This document shows, piece after piece, positions 36,380-45,810 of a DNA stretch of 64,000 nucleotides. How positions within the stretch are numbered: position 1 is the stretch's first letter; every line of letters starts with the position of its first letter. Origin of the DNA: Paenibacillus sp. sptzw28 (GTDB lineage Bacteria > Bacillota > Bacilli > Paenibacillales > Paenibacillaceae); assembly GCF_019550795.1 (NCBI RefSeq), contig NZ_CP080545.1, forward strand, positions 1,941,501-2,005,500, read 5' to 3'. The notes beneath the pieces were generated by a model. The model saw only the letters and a list, made by a program, of their open reading frames with translations, had not been told where the DNA came from and ran no database searches. The translations under genes were made by a program, and so were the position numbers.

Positions 36380-39300
36380 ATGGCGAAGAGCAGAAAAGGG
36401 AACAGCCCCAAAGGGCGAAAACCGTTATTTTACGTGGATAATCCGAATGCTTCGGAGTTGAAATGGCTCGACGAGTTGAAAAAAAAACCTGCAGCTCAGC
36501 GCGCGGGTGAGAAAAAAACGGTACAGGTGCATGCTTTTGCTCCGGTTCTGGAGCCTGAGATTCAGTCCCAGCCTCAGGCGGAGCCTCAACCGGAACCTCA
36601 GCAGCAGCAGCAGCCTCACTTTCAGCTTCAAACTCCGCCGCAGCAGCTGCGGGAGGAGGCGTTTTCGACCGTTTTTGAGGCGGTAGACATCTCCAAAACC
36701 TCCGACGCCGCTGAATCGGCAGCGGAGACAGACAAGGTTGAACAAATTGCCAAAGAGACCGAGCTGCCGGCCAGTAAGGAGGCTGAACTGCCGGAAGAGC
36801 TGCCGAAACTTGATTCGGCGAGCAAGGAAGAAATTGCCGAGGAGCGGCGTTTGCCGGATCAACCTCAGCCGTTTGTGTTCACCGACGATATCGCGGACAA
36901 TGCGATCACGACAGACAAAATTGCGCATGGTGCGGTCGATGCGTTTCGGCTGAAAGCCGGTTCTGTCGTCACGCAGACGATTGCCGATTTTGCGGTAGAA
37001 AGCATCAAAATCACGGACGGTGCGATCGTTTCGTCCAAAATAGCTTCAGAATCGATTACCAGCGATCATTTGGCCAAAAACGCTATTTCCGGGTCGAAAA
37101 TTCGCGACCGGTCGATTACGGGGGAGAAGCTGCGCGATAACAGCATCACCTCGGAGAAGCTCGCCGACCGGACGATCAGCGCCGATAAGCTTGCTGAAGG
37201 CTCCATCGAGGCGAAGCATCTGAAGCCGTTTACGATAACCACAGAGATGCTTGACGATCAATCAGTTACAACAAGCAAACTAAAGAGCGGCACGATTCGC
37301 ACTGAAAATATCGCCAACGATGCGATTCATACATCCAAAATAGCGGATGGCTCGGTGACGAGGTCTAAGCTGCGCGACCAATCGGTCACCAGCGAGAAAA
37401 TCGGCTTGGGCGCCATCGAATCCGTACACCTTAAACCCGGACTGCTGCTCGCCGAGCATGTTGCCGCAGGTGTGCTGCTGGGAAAGCATTTGGCCCCGGG
37501 CGAAATCACCGCAAACCATTTAGCCGAAGGAGCGGTCGGGTCAAGAGTGCTGGGGCAAGCAGCGGTCACCGGACCGGCAATCGCGGAGGGAGCCGTCGGA
37601 TCGGCGCATCTGCAGGAAAGGTCCGTAAAAGGAAATCACCTCGCATTAAATGAGCTCGGTGCTGAGCATTTGGCAGACTTAGCCGTTACATCGCCGAAGA
37701 TCGCCGATATGGCGGTTTCAACGATTAAGCTTGTCGACCATGCAGTCACCGCTTCCAAAATAGCCGATCAAAGCATTACAACCACGAAGCTTGCGGACGA
37801 TTCGGTGCAGGGGAAACATCTGGGCCGTGCGAGCGTAAGCTCGGATAAAATTGCTCCTAACAGCATCGAAGAGGGGCATATCACTCCCGGTTCGGTCGGA
37901 CCCAAACAGCTTGCCGCCGGAAGTGTGCAAACCGGTCATTTGGCCGACGGCCTGGTTACAGAACGTAAGCTAGCCGCGAAAGCCGTTCAGCAGGAGCATC
38001 TTGCCGACGGGTCGGTAGGCCGGGCGCAGCTGGCGAACGAATCGGTCAGTGAAAGTAAGCTCACTCCCGGCAGCGTAAGCGGCAAGAAAATAGCCGAAAA
38101 TGCGGTAGGTACGAAGCATTTGGCAGATGAAGCGATCACCTTTCATAAAATATCGCCGGGAGCGATTCGTTCTTATCATTTGTCACCTGGCGCGGTTACC
38201 GAGGAAACAGTATCCAGCGAGGCGATCAGTTCGCACCATTTGCAGCCGGGCCTGGTTAAATCCGCACACCTTGCGGATCTTGCGGTCGGCACCGAATCAT
38301 TGCAGGACGGAGCGGTAAAATCGCAAAAGCTTGCAAACGGAGCGGTTACGGAGAGACATCTGGCGGCAGGAGCTGTTTATTCTCATCACTTGGCAGATCA
38401 TGTCGTTAATTCGCTCAAGCTATCCCCCGATTGCGTTTCTACCGATAAGCTGACTGACTTGGCGGTGACCACAAGCAAGCTTGCCGACGGCAGTGTGACA
38501 TCCGCAAAGCTGGCAATAGGAGCGGTTACGGGCCAACAGCTTGCCCCGCAACTAGTCGGCAGCGAGCATCTGGCTCCGGGAGTTGTCAAAGCTGGCCATC
38601 TTGCGGAACAGACTGTTAATGCCCGTCATCTTGCCGCCGGCGCTGTTGGCAGCGATGCGATAGCAGACGGAGCGGTAACGGCAGTTAAGCTGGCCGCCGG
38701 TGCGATTGAAGGCAATCACCTTGCGGAAGAAGCCATTGACAGCCGGCATTTGTCGGAGCAATCGGTGCTTGGCGTTCATCTTGGCGTCGATAGCGTACGT
38801 GAGATGCATCTGAGCCGCGAGGCCGTTACTGAGGATAAATTGGCTGGCGGCAGTGTCGGCAGCCTTCATTTGCAAAAAGGCGCCATAGGTTCGCAATCCA
38901 TACAGGATAAGGCGATTCTTACCACACATGTCTCACCGGGTGCAATTGGCACAGAGCAGCTGGCCGATTCGTCCGTAGGCAGCTTGCAGCTGAAGAACGA
39001 AAGCGTCCTTCTCCAACATTTAAGCGAGAACGCCGTCGGCACCGATCAGCTTGCGGACGGCGCAGTAACAGGCTCCAAGCTGGCTCCGGTGACAGTTAGC
39101 GGCGAGCATATTCTGCTCGAGACGATTGCGGGAAAACATTTGCGGGCTGAATCCATTCAAGGCTACCATATCCGTAAAGGATCGATCACGCATGTGCATC
39201 TGGCCGGAGAATTGATGGCGTTTGATAAATTCCCGGATGGCGTCATTCACGGCAGCAAAATTAAACCGGGGACAATCGGAGCCGGGCACATTATCCAAGG

Positions 39301-42300
39301 CAGCATAGACGTTGATCACTTGGCGCCCGGTTCCGTAAGCACGGGGCACCTGCAGGAAGGCTCGGTGACCCTGGACAAAATCGCGGAGCGATCGATCACG
39401 ACGGCACATATTATTCCCGGATCCGTCGACAGCTTAGCACTCGCGGACAGCGCTGTTACGAGCGCTAAGCTGGCTTCAGGCGCGGTAGTTGCAGAGTCGC
39501 TGCAGGATGGCGCGGTGACGGAAGCGAAGCTTGCCGCAGGTGCGGTAGGAGTGGATTCGCTTCAGGACAGCGCTGTTACGAGCGCAAAGCTGGCTTCAGA
39601 TTCGGTAGGAGCAGAGTCGCTGCAGGATGGCGCGGTAACGGAAGCGAAGCTGGCCGCAGGCGCGGTAGGAACGGAGTCGCTGAAGGACGGCGCGGTGACG
39701 GGAGCGAAGCTGGCCGTAGGCGCGGTTAAAGCGGAGTCGCTGCGAGACGGCGCGGTGACAGGAGCGAAGCTGGCCGCAGGCGCGGTAGGAGTGGAGTCAC
39801 TGCAGGACGGCGCGGTGACGGGAGCGAAACTGGCCGCAGGCGCGGTTAAAGCAGAGTCGCTGCGGGACGGTGCAGTGACGGTAACGAAGCTGGCCGCAGG
39901 TGCGGTAGGAGCGAAGACGCTGCAGGACGGCGCAGTGACGGAAGCGAAGCTGGCGGCTGGCGCAGTGAGCACGGAGTCGCTGCAGGATGGTGCGGTGACG
40001 GAAGCGAAGCTGGCGGCAGGCGCGGTGAGCACGGAGACGCTGCAGGACGGCGCAGTGACGGAAGCGAAGCTGGCGGCAGGCGCGGTGAGCACGGAGTCGC
40101 TGCAGGATTGTGCGGTGACGGAAGCGAAGCTGGCGTCAGGCGCAGTGAGCACGGAGTCGCTGCAGGATGGTGCGGTGACGGAAGCGAAGCTGGCGTCAGG
40201 CGTGGTGAGCGCGGAGACGCTGCAGGACGGCGCAGTGACGGAAGCGAAGCTGGCGGCAGGCGCGGTGAGCACGGAGTCGCTGCAGGACGGCGCAGTGACG
40301 GAAGCGAAGCTGGCAGCAGGCGCGGTGAGCACGGAGACGCTGCAGGACGGCGCAGTGACGGAAGCGAAGCTGGCGGCAGGCGCTGTAGGAGCGGATTCGC
40401 TGCAGGAGGGCGCAGTCTCCCAAAATAAAATCGCGATACGGTCAATAACGGCTGCACACTTTATTCCCGGATCCGTCGAGAGCGAAGCGCTTGCGGACCG
40501 AGCTGTTACGAGTGCGAAACTGTCGGCGGGAGCGGTGAGCACGGAATCGCTGCAGGACGGCGTTGTTACGAGTACGAAGCTGGCGGCCGGTGCGGTTAGC
40601 GCGGAATCGCTTCAAGATGGCATTGTAACGGGCACGAAGCTGGCGGCAGGCGCGGTGAGCAGGGAATCGCTGCAGGACGGCGTTGTTTCAAGTGCGAAGC
40701 TGGCGGCAGGTGCAGTGAGCGTGGAATCGCTGCAGGATGGCATTGTAACGAGCGCGAAGCTGGCGGCAGGCGCGGTGAGCACGGAGTCGCTGCAGGACGG
40801 CGCGGTGACGGAAGCGAAGCTGGCGGCAGGCGCGGTTAGCGCAGAGACGCTGCAGGATGGCGCGGTGACGGAAGCGAAGCTGGCGGCAGGCGCGGTGAGC
40901 ACGGAGTCGCTGCAGGACGGCGCGGTGACGGAAGCGAAGCTGGCGGCAGGCGCGGTTAGCGCAGAGACGCTGCAGGATGGCGCGGTGACGGAAGCGAAGC
41001 TGGCGGCAGGCGCGGTAGGAGCGGATTCGCTGCAGGAAGGCGCGGTCTCCCAAAATAAAATCGCGATACGGTCAATAACGGCTGCGCACTTTATTCCCGG
41101 ATCCGTCGAGAGCGAAGCGCTTGCGGACCGAGCTGTTACGAGTGCGAAACTGTCGGCGGGAGCGGTTAACGCGGAATCGCTGCAGGACGGCGTTGTTTCA
41201 AGCGCGAAGCTGGCGGCCGGTGCAGTGAGCGTGGAATCGCTGCAGGACGGCGTTGTTACGAGTGCGAAGCTGGCCGCAGGCGCAGTGAGCGTGGAATCGC
41301 TGCAGGAAGGCGCAGTGACGGAAACGAAGCTGGCCGCAGGCGCGGTGAGCGTGGAATCGCTGCAGGATGGCGCAGTGACGGAAACGAAGCTGGCCGCAGG
41401 CGCGGTTAGCGCGGTGACGCTGCAGGATGGTGCGGTTACGGAAACGAAGCTGGCCCCAGGCGCGGTACGCGCGGACTCACTGCAGGATGGCGCGGTAACG
41501 AAAGCGAAGCTCGCAGTGGGAGCAGTTAGCACCGAGACGCTGCAGGATGGCGCGGTGACAGGAACGAAGCTAGCTCTAGGCGCGGTTAGTGGAGAGACGC
41601 TGCAGGATGGCACGGTAACGGAAGCGAAGCTCGCGGTGGGAGCAGTTAGCACCGAGTCGCTGCAGGACGGGGCGGTAACTCTCGGTAAGATTGCGGTACG
41701 CTCGGTAACGACTGCACATTTGATTCCCGGTTCGATCGAGAGCGATTCTTTGCAGGATGGCGCAGTAACCATTGATAAACTCGCCGCTGGCGCAGTCGGT
41801 ACGGAAGCGCTGCAGGACGGTGCGGTAACGGCGGAAAAATTAGCGCCCGGACTGCTCCAGCAGTCTCTCTTATCCGATTCATTGCTCGCAGAAGGCGCGG
41901 TGTCGAACGAGAATTTGGCAGATGCCGCGGTCACAGTCGATAAAATAGCGCAGGAAGCGGTCTCAGCCGATAAAATAGCGCAGGGAGCGGTCACAGCCGA
42001 AAAAATAGCACAGGGAGCGGTCACAGCTGATAAACTAGCGCATGGATCGATAACTGTGGACCATTTAGCGCCGGACGTCATTCCCTCATTAATACCGGTT
42101 GAAATCAGCGGCGCAGAGCTCGAGGATGGAACCATAAGCGTCGAAAAGCTTGATTTTACGCCAATTACAACAATCAAGCAGACGGCTGCCGTTTTCCAGC
42201 AATTCGGTCTGACACCGTACAATTTGTCCGGTCAAGCCGAGCAGTTGGATGTAACGCTCATTTTCGACGAACCTTTCGTAAACGATTCATATGTTTTCGT

Positions 42301-42439
42301 TGCTACTACAGATCAACCATCCTGCTTTGCCGTCATCAAAACAAAAACGCCTTCCGCCATCCAGCTTACGGTTGTGCGGACGCGGATCAGCCCCGAACCT
42401 AAAGGGTTCATTAACTGGATTGCGATAGGTCTCAAATAA
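36380..42439 (+). CDS. Giant decapeptide-repeat protein, probable spore-surface structural glycoprotein
   Basis: About 2,019 residues, no signal peptide. Residues 1-60 are basic (MAKSRKGNSPKGRKPLFYVD). Residues ~60-165 are Pro/Gln/Glu-rich. Residues ~170-1930 are about 175 ten-residue units of the form G-A-V-x-x-x-x-L-x-x, for example GAVTEAKLAA alternating with GAVSTESLQD. The last ~90 residues form a distinct domain (TLIFDEPFVNDSYVFV) ending FINWIAIGLK. Such decapeptides occur in phage tail-fibre and surface-fibre proteins and probably stack as a beta-solenoid. Abundant Thr/Ser suggests glycosylation by the enzymes encoded next to it. The ATG follows AAGGAGAGGG. A sigma-K-like promoter and absent export signal fit mother-cell deposition on the spore. 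A role as tail-fibre-like or adhesive fibre elsewhere is possible. Confidence 0.75.
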   Translation: MAKSRKGNSPKGRKPLFYVDNPNASELKWLDELKKKPAAQRAGEKKTVQVHAFAPVLEPEIQSQPQAEPQPEPQQQQQPHFQLQTPPQQLREEAFSTVFEAVDISKTSDAAESAAETDKVEQIAKETELPASKEAELPEELPKLDSASKEEIAEERRLPDQPQPFVFTDDIADNAITTDKIAHGAVDAFRLKAGSVVTQTIADFAVESIKITDGAIVSSKIASESITSDHLAKNAISGSKIRDRSITGEKLRDNSITSEKLADRTISADKLAEGSIEAKHLKPFTITTEMLDDQSVTTSKLKSGTIRTENIANDAIHTSKIADGSVTRSKLRDQSVTSEKIGLGAIESVHLKPGLLLAEHVAAGVLLGKHLAPGEITANHLAEGAVGSRVLGQAAVTGPAIAEGAVGSAHLQERSVKGNHLALNELGAEHLADLAVTSPKIADMAVSTIKLVDHAVTASKIADQSITTTKLADDSVQGKHLGRASVSSDKIAPNSIEEGHITPGSVGPKQLAAGSVQTGHLADGLVTERKLAAKAVQQEHLADGSVGRAQLANESVSESKLTPGSVSGKKIAENAVGTKHLADEAITFHKISPGAIRSYHLSPGAVTEETVSSEAISSHHLQPGLVKSAHLADLAVGTESLQDGAVKSQKLANGAVTERHLAAGAVYSHHLADHVVNSLKLSPDCVSTDKLTDLAVTTSKLADGSVTSAKLAIGAVTGQQLAPQLVGSEHLAPGVVKAGHLAEQTVNARHLAAGAVGSDAIADGAVTAVKLAAGAIEGNHLAEEAIDSRHLSEQSVLGVHLGVDSVREMHLSREAVTEDKLAGGSVGSLHLQKGAIGSQSIQDKAILTTHVSPGAIGTEQLADSSVGSLQLKNESVLLQHLSENAVGTDQLADGAVTGSKLAPVTVSGEHILLETIAGKHLRAESIQGYHIRKGSITHVHLAGELMAFDKFPDGVIHGSKIKPGTIGAGHIIQGSIDVDHLAPGSVSTGHLQEGSVTLDKIAERSITTAHIIPGSVDSLALADSAVTSAKLASGAVVAESLQDGAVTEAKLAAGAVGVDSLQDSAVTSAKLASDSVGAESLQDGAVTEAKLAAGAVGTESLKDGAVTGAKLAVGAVKAESLRDGAVTGAKLAAGAVGVESLQDGAVTGAKLAAGAVKAESLRDGAVTVTKLAAGAVGAKTLQDGAVTEAKLAAGAVSTESLQDGAVTEAKLAAGAVSTETLQDGAVTEAKLAAGAVSTESLQDCAVTEAKLASGAVSTESLQDGAVTEAKLASGVVSAETLQDGAVTEAKLAAGAVSTESLQDGAVTEAKLAAGAVSTETLQDGAVTEAKLAAGAVGADSLQEGAVSQNKIAIRSITAAHFIPGSVESEALADRAVTSAKLSAGAVSTESLQDGVVTSTKLAAGAVSAESLQDGIVTGTKLAAGAVSRESLQDGVVSSAKLAAGAVSVESLQDGIVTSAKLAAGAVSTESLQDGAVTEAKLAAGAVSAETLQDGAVTEAKLAAGAVSTESLQDGAVTEAKLAAGAVSAETLQDGAVTEAKLAAGAVGADSLQEGAVSQNKIAIRSITAAHFIPGSVESEALADRAVTSAKLSAGAVNAESLQDGVVSSAKLAAGAVSVESLQDGVVTSAKLAAGAVSVESLQEGAVTETKLAAGAVSVESLQDGAVTETKLAAGAVSAVTLQDGAVTETKLAPGAVRADSLQDGAVTKAKLAVGAVSTETLQDGAVTGTKLALGAVSGETLQDGTVTEAKLAVGAVSTESLQDGAVTLGKIAVRSVTTAHLIPGSIESDSLQDGAVTIDKLAAGAVGTEALQDGAVTAEKLAPGLLQQSLLSDSLLAEGAVSNENLADAAVTVDKIAQEAVSADKIAQGAVTAEKIAQGAVTADKLAHGSITVDHLAPDVIPSLIPVEISGAELEDGTISVEKLDFTPITTIKQTAAVFQQFGLTPYNLSGQAEQLDVTLIFDEPFVNDSYVFVATTDQPSCFAVIKTKTPSAIQLTVVRTRISPEPKGFINWIAIGLK
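36886..42165 (+). repeat. Array of ~175 in-frame 30-bp units, homogenised into 60-bp repeats in its second half
   Basis: Every unit is 30 bp (ten codons). From ~39480 to ~41670 two alternating units make a near-identical 60-bp repeat. A boundary element encoding KIAxRSxTxAHxIPGS recurs with its Lys codon at 39377, 40427, 41057 and 41687. Spacings are 1050, 630 and 630 bp, all whole numbers of units. The first half is far more diverged. This points to recent expansion and gene conversion in the second half. Confidence 0.9.
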
Positions 42440-42453
42440 CCAATAACACAATC

Positions 42454-42506
42454 GATAACCTCTGCGGATCACCCTTTCAATGGGTGCCGCAGAGGTTATT
42501 TTGTTT
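42454..42506 (+). terminator. Strong terminator after the repeat protein
   Basis: Arms ATAACCTCTGCGG and CCGCAGAGGTTAT with further pairing CCC/GGG inside, followed by TTTTGTTT. It makes the repeat gene a single-gene transcript. The ~185 bases to the next gene hold only a sigma-K/E-like -10. Confidence 0.93.
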
Positions 42507-42620
42507 ATGTTTGGCCAATCAAGCTTTAATCAGGCTCCATCCACCCATAGCGAGAGCCCCAGTAATGCGCGAGGCTGTAGCCTTGACGTACAAATGCCGT
42601 TCCTCATGCGCTTACGTGTC

Positions 42621-42629
42621 CATACAATA
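42621..42629 (+). promoter_or_regulatory. Sporulation-type -10 element upstream of the glycosyltransferase run
   Basis: CATACAATA fits both the sigma-K -10 (CATANNNTA) and the sigma-E -10 (CATACANT). No convincing -35 was seen at the right distance. It lies about 65 bases before the first gene of the run. Confidence 0.4.
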
Positions 42630-42694
42630 AATTGTAGAAGGACTGTCTACTTTGCGGTTTGCCGTAATGATCCGTATTTGACGAAAGGGTGAAT

Positions 42695-43960
42695 ATGTTG
42701 AGGTATCCCTTAGGCTTCAGGCGAACGGCTTCATACCTCACTTCAACCTCGCGGGCGGGTGTGGTAATCGGACGGAGGAGCAAAGGAAGAGCAAAGTTAT
42801 CAGGAAACAAAAGACTGATTCCCTCGTCACTGGCCGCCTCCAAGCCTTTGCCGACAGCCTTCATAAGCGCTGCATCAAATCGATTAGCCGGTCGGGGAGC
42901 CTCCCGCGGCTTGGCTAAAGCAGCATTTTCGGGCGGTAAGCGGGCAGCTGCTGTACGCCATACGAGCAGGAAATCTCCGCCGCCCCGGCTTGCGGGCGGA
43001 AGATCCGGCGGACACGCAGCAGCATCAGGCGGTGCTAAGCGGTCGAAGCTGCGTTCGCGGCAAGCCGTTTCGGCGCACCGGAACACCGCCTGGAAGCAGC
43101 GGAAAGGACGTATTCCCGGCACTAAGCCACGTGGCATAAAGCATGACGAATATAAAAGCCCGGCCTTTAGTCCGGCTCATGGGTCTGTTATTGTTCAAGG
43201 TCAGGCCGGAAGAGCCGACGGAAAAGAGGGAACAGCCGTTTCAGTTATTGTTCCGGTAATGAATGAGAGGCGAACGATCGGCCGTGTTATCCGCGAAGCT
43301 CAGCGTATTCATGAAAGCACGGAGGTTATCGTAGTCGTTAACGGCTCGACCGACGGTTCTGCTGCTATCGCCAGACGAAGCGGCGCGCGCGTCATCGAAT
43401 ACGCGGAGCCGCTTGGTCATGATGTCGGACGCAGCATCGGGGCTTCTTCGGCGAACGGCCGGGTGCTTCTCTTTATCGATGGCGATATGATTATTCCCGC
43501 GGGGGCGCTCAAGCCTTTCGTTCAAGCCGTTCTGTCGGGAGAAACTGACGTTGCGCTGAACAATTATTCCGGGCCGACGAATAAACCGGTCGTTCACAGC
43601 GTCGTCCTTGCAAAGCACGCGCTTAACGCGCTTCTTAACCGGCCGGATTTGAACGGCACATCGATGACGGCGGTGCCGCATGCGATAAGCCGAAAGGCAC
43701 TTGAAACGATTGGGGTAGATGCGCTTTCCGTACCGCCTCTCGCGCATGCCAAAGCGGTACAGCTCGGACTTCGCGTTGCACCTGTCCGCCGCATTAATGT
43801 CGGCAAGCTGAATCTGCCGCGTGTCGGGCGGGAGCGGACGAATCCACTCGAGCTGCTCATTGTCGGCGATCATTTGGAAGCAATTGATTGGATGATAAGT
43901 CAAAACAGCGGATCTGAAGGCTCCGCGGATTGGCCGCGAAAACAGGACATGACGAGGTGA
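42695..43960 (+). CDS. GT2 glycosyltransferase with a ~175-residue basic N-terminal region
   Basis: About 421 residues. Residues 1-175 are rich in Arg, Lys, Ser, Gly and Ala and look disordered ([26 protein letters not shown]). A GT-A domain begins near 180: [32 protein letters not shown], then [10 protein letters not shown] with the DxD metal site. It would add a sugar from a nucleotide donor in the cytoplasm of the mother cell or vegetative cell. ATG 42695 is preferred over GTG 42689, since AAAGGG is 5 bases upstream. First gene of a ten-gene run; its close relative is the next gene. Confidence 0.8.
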   Translation: MLRYPLGFRRTASYLTSTSRAGVVIGRRSKGRAKLSGNKRLIPSSLAASKPLPTAFISAASNRLAGRGASRGLAKAAFSGGKRAAAVRHTSRKSPPPRLAGGRSGGHAAASGGAKRSKLRSRQAVSAHRNTAWKQRKGRIPGTKPRGIKHDEYKSPAFSPAHGSVIVQGQAGRADGKEGTAVSVIVPVMNERRTIGRVIREAQRIHESTEVIVVVNGSTDGSAAIARRSGARVIEYAEPLGHDVGRSIGASSANGRVLLFIDGDMIIPAGALKPFVQAVLSGETDVALNNYSGPTNKPVVHSVVLAKHALNALLNRPDLNGTSMTAVPHAISRKALETIGVDALSVPPLAHAKAVQLGLRVAPVRRINVGKLNLPRVGRERTNPLELLIVGDHLEAIDWMISQNSGSEGSADWPRKQDMTR

Positions 43961-43964
43961 GCGC

Positions 43965-45044
43965 ATGCGAAAATCGAAGCCGGCCAGATCAAGTAAAAGA
44001 CATAATCAAGCGTTTAGAATCTCGCGTTCAAAGCCTAACGGCCAAAGCAAACATAAACGGCGGAGGATTCGAACCGCTCCAAGATTATCCAGCGGCAGCT
44101 TAAGGCCGGCTTACGAGGCCGGATCCCAAGATGCGGCTTCTTTGCAAGGTGGAAGCAGCGCCATTCAGGATCCGGATTGGCTGAAGCGCCGGATTAATGA
44201 TAGCTGGACTGGGCGCTGCGGGAGCCGGGACGGCGGCCAAATCACCGATTTATTGCTTAGACAGGGAAAAGCATATGCGGATGGTTTTACCGATGCCCTG
44301 CGTTGGCCAAGACAATCCTGGCTGCCTGTGCCTCTGGACAGAACAGCGGCAGCCGTCGTCCTAACCGGCGGAAAAGCTATCGACCGGGGTTCACTGGAGG
44401 AGCTGCTTCGCTTGCCGCTGCAGGAAATTATCGTGATTCTTAGGGATGCGGAGGGCCGTGAGTTTAGCCAAATCCGCAATGTACCGGGCATCACGATCGT
44501 CTATCCGGGAGAACCCTTCGGCGGCATTCGGTCCGTAGGCGCCAAGATTTCCAACGTGGACACCGTATTATTCGCGGATGGGAGCAAGCGTATCCCGGCC
44601 GAACGACTGGCCATCCTCCTTAAAACGGTGGATAGCGGGGCGGACGTGGCAATCAGTGATACCACGGCTTCTCTTGGCGTTTTCCGGAATTGGGATGATC
44701 TGTCGCGAGTGAGAGCTTTCATCAACTGGTCGCTCAGACGTCCTGAATTAGGGGCAAACTCAGCCGAGACGCTCCCCAACGCCTGGTCGAGAAGAGCGAT
44801 CGAAACGATTGGAATAACCGCGCTTGCGATTCCGCCAATTGCCCATCAGGCGGCAATCGGCCATGACCTGAATATCGCTGTTTGCCCGAATATTCGGGAG
44901 CCGAAGGAAAAAGACGGTTCAACAAAGCTTTCTCTCGATGAGCATATTGAGGCGCTGAAAGCGGCGATGGAATTAAAGGGGAGCAGACTGACCCTTTACG
45001 ACCGTGTCAGGCGCCGCAGCCATGCTGGAGGTGGACGTCAATGA
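43965..45044 (+). CDS. Degenerate GT2-like protein with basic N-terminus and Gly-Tyr motif
   Basis: A protein of 359 residues and a paralogue of the preceding gene. Matching segments are VLFADGSKRIP here against [11 protein letters not shown] there, IETIGITALAIPPIAHQAAIG against [21 protein letters not shown], and RAFINWSLRRPELGANS against [17 protein letters not shown]. The DxD aspartate is replaced (DGS), so metal-dependent catalysis is doubtful. Residues 1-45 are very basic (SKHKRRRIR). Near residue 98 lies LRQGKAYADGFTDAL, an example of the Gly-Tyr motif shared in this locus. GAGGTGA precedes the ATG. It may be a non-catalytic partner of the first enzyme. Confidence 0.7.
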   Translation: MRKSKPARSSKRHNQAFRISRSKPNGQSKHKRRRIRTAPRLSSGSLRPAYEAGSQDAASLQGGSSAIQDPDWLKRRINDSWTGRCGSRDGGQITDLLLRQGKAYADGFTDALRWPRQSWLPVPLDRTAAAVVLTGGKAIDRGSLEELLRLPLQEIIVILRDAEGREFSQIRNVPGITIVYPGEPFGGIRSVGAKISNVDTVLFADGSKRIPAERLAILLKTVDSGADVAISDTTASLGVFRNWDDLSRVRAFINWSLRRPELGANSAETLPNAWSRRAIETIGITALAIPPIAHQAAIGHDLNIAVCPNIREPKEKDGSTKLSLDEHIEALKAAMELKGSRLTLYDRVRRRSHAGGGRQ

Positions 45045-45787
45045 AACGAACGAGCATTATCATTCCAACGCACAATGGTCTTGGTCTCGTCCAGCAAACA
45101 GTCGACTCGATCCGTCGGTTCACCGACGAGCAGAAAACGCCGTATGAGCTGATCATCGTCGATAACCGTTCGACGGACGGAACCTGTGAATGGTGCATCC
45201 GGGAGAGAATTCCGTTCATTTCACTGCCGTACAACACCGGTTTTCCAGCAGCGTGCAATAAAGGGCTGCGCATGGCATCAGGAGATAATCTGCTTCTCCT
45301 TAATAACGATGTCATCGTTTCGCATGGATGGCTGGACGGTCTTCTGCAATCGCTCTACAGCAGCGATGAGGTTGGAATGGTAGGTCCGGTAACGAACTAC
45401 GCAAGCGGGAGACAGCAAGTGCAGTATCCCTTCGATTCTATGGATGAATTTCACCGGGTGGCGAAAGAGCTGAGAAATCAGCCGGAATTGCTTGCCGAGC
45501 CGATTCTTCGGCTCGTCGGTTTCTGTATGCTGTTTAAACGGGATTTGTATGAGCGGATCGGCGAGCTCGATGAGGGTTTCTCACCAGGCCATTACGAGGA
45601 TGACGACTACTGCCTGCGTGCGCGAATGAACGGCTTTATTCTGTTGATGTGCCGAAGCGTGTTCGTGCACCACCTGGGAAGCGCAAGCTTCAATCGGAGC
45701 GACCCAAGCGCGCTGCAGCAGCTTGTCGAATGCAACCGGCAGCGATTTATGGGGAAGTGGCAGATCGATCCTGCTGTTTTTATATGA
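45041..45787 (+). CDS. GT2 glycosyltransferase (rhamnosyltransferase-like)
   Basis: A protein of 248 residues with a plain GT-A domain and no tail. SIIIPTHNGLGLVQQTVDSI is followed by LIIVDNRSTDGT, YNTGFPAACNKGL, the LLLLNNDVIVSHGWLDGLL metal-site segment, MVGPVTNY and the acidic HYEDDDYCLRARMNG. This matches WcaA/rhamnosyltransferase-type inverting enzymes. It overlaps the preceding gene by 4 bases. The 47733-49109 gene encodes a clear paralogue (same NND and EDDDY segments) with extra modules. Confidence 0.9.
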   Translation: MKRTSIIIPTHNGLGLVQQTVDSIRRFTDEQKTPYELIIVDNRSTDGTCEWCIRERIPFISLPYNTGFPAACNKGLRMASGDNLLLLNNDVIVSHGWLDGLLQSLYSSDEVGMVGPVTNYASGRQQVQYPFDSMDEFHRVAKELRNQPELLAEPILRLVGFCMLFKRDLYERIGELDEGFSPGHYEDDDYCLRARMNGFILLMCRSVFVHHLGSASFNRSDPSALQQLVECNRQRFMGKWQIDPAVFI

Positions 45788-45810
45788 ATTCGTAAGAGGA
45801 GGTCTTCCAT

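Noticed and set aside
36886..42165. CRISPR or intergenic satellite array
   Set aside because: Repeats are contiguous, in frame, without spacers and clearly encode a protein.
40612..42222. A 536-codon open frame (and a 326-codon one at 39562-40542) antisense to the repeat gene
   Set aside because: They mirror the 30-bp repeat, which has no stop in that frame. They have no ribosome binding site and read as monotonous Ser/Ala/Thr repeats.
36380..42439. Phage tail-fibre gene as evidence of a prophage
   Set aside because: The decapeptide pattern is shared with tail fibres, but no capsid, tail, portal, integrase or lysis gene is nearby, and the flanking genes are glycosyltransferases.
42604..43137. 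Minus-strand frame of 177 codons opposite the basic N-terminus of the first GT2
   Set aside because: The plus-strand frame has the ribosome binding site and a continuous glycosyltransferase domain, and its basic tail is matched by neighbouring proteins.
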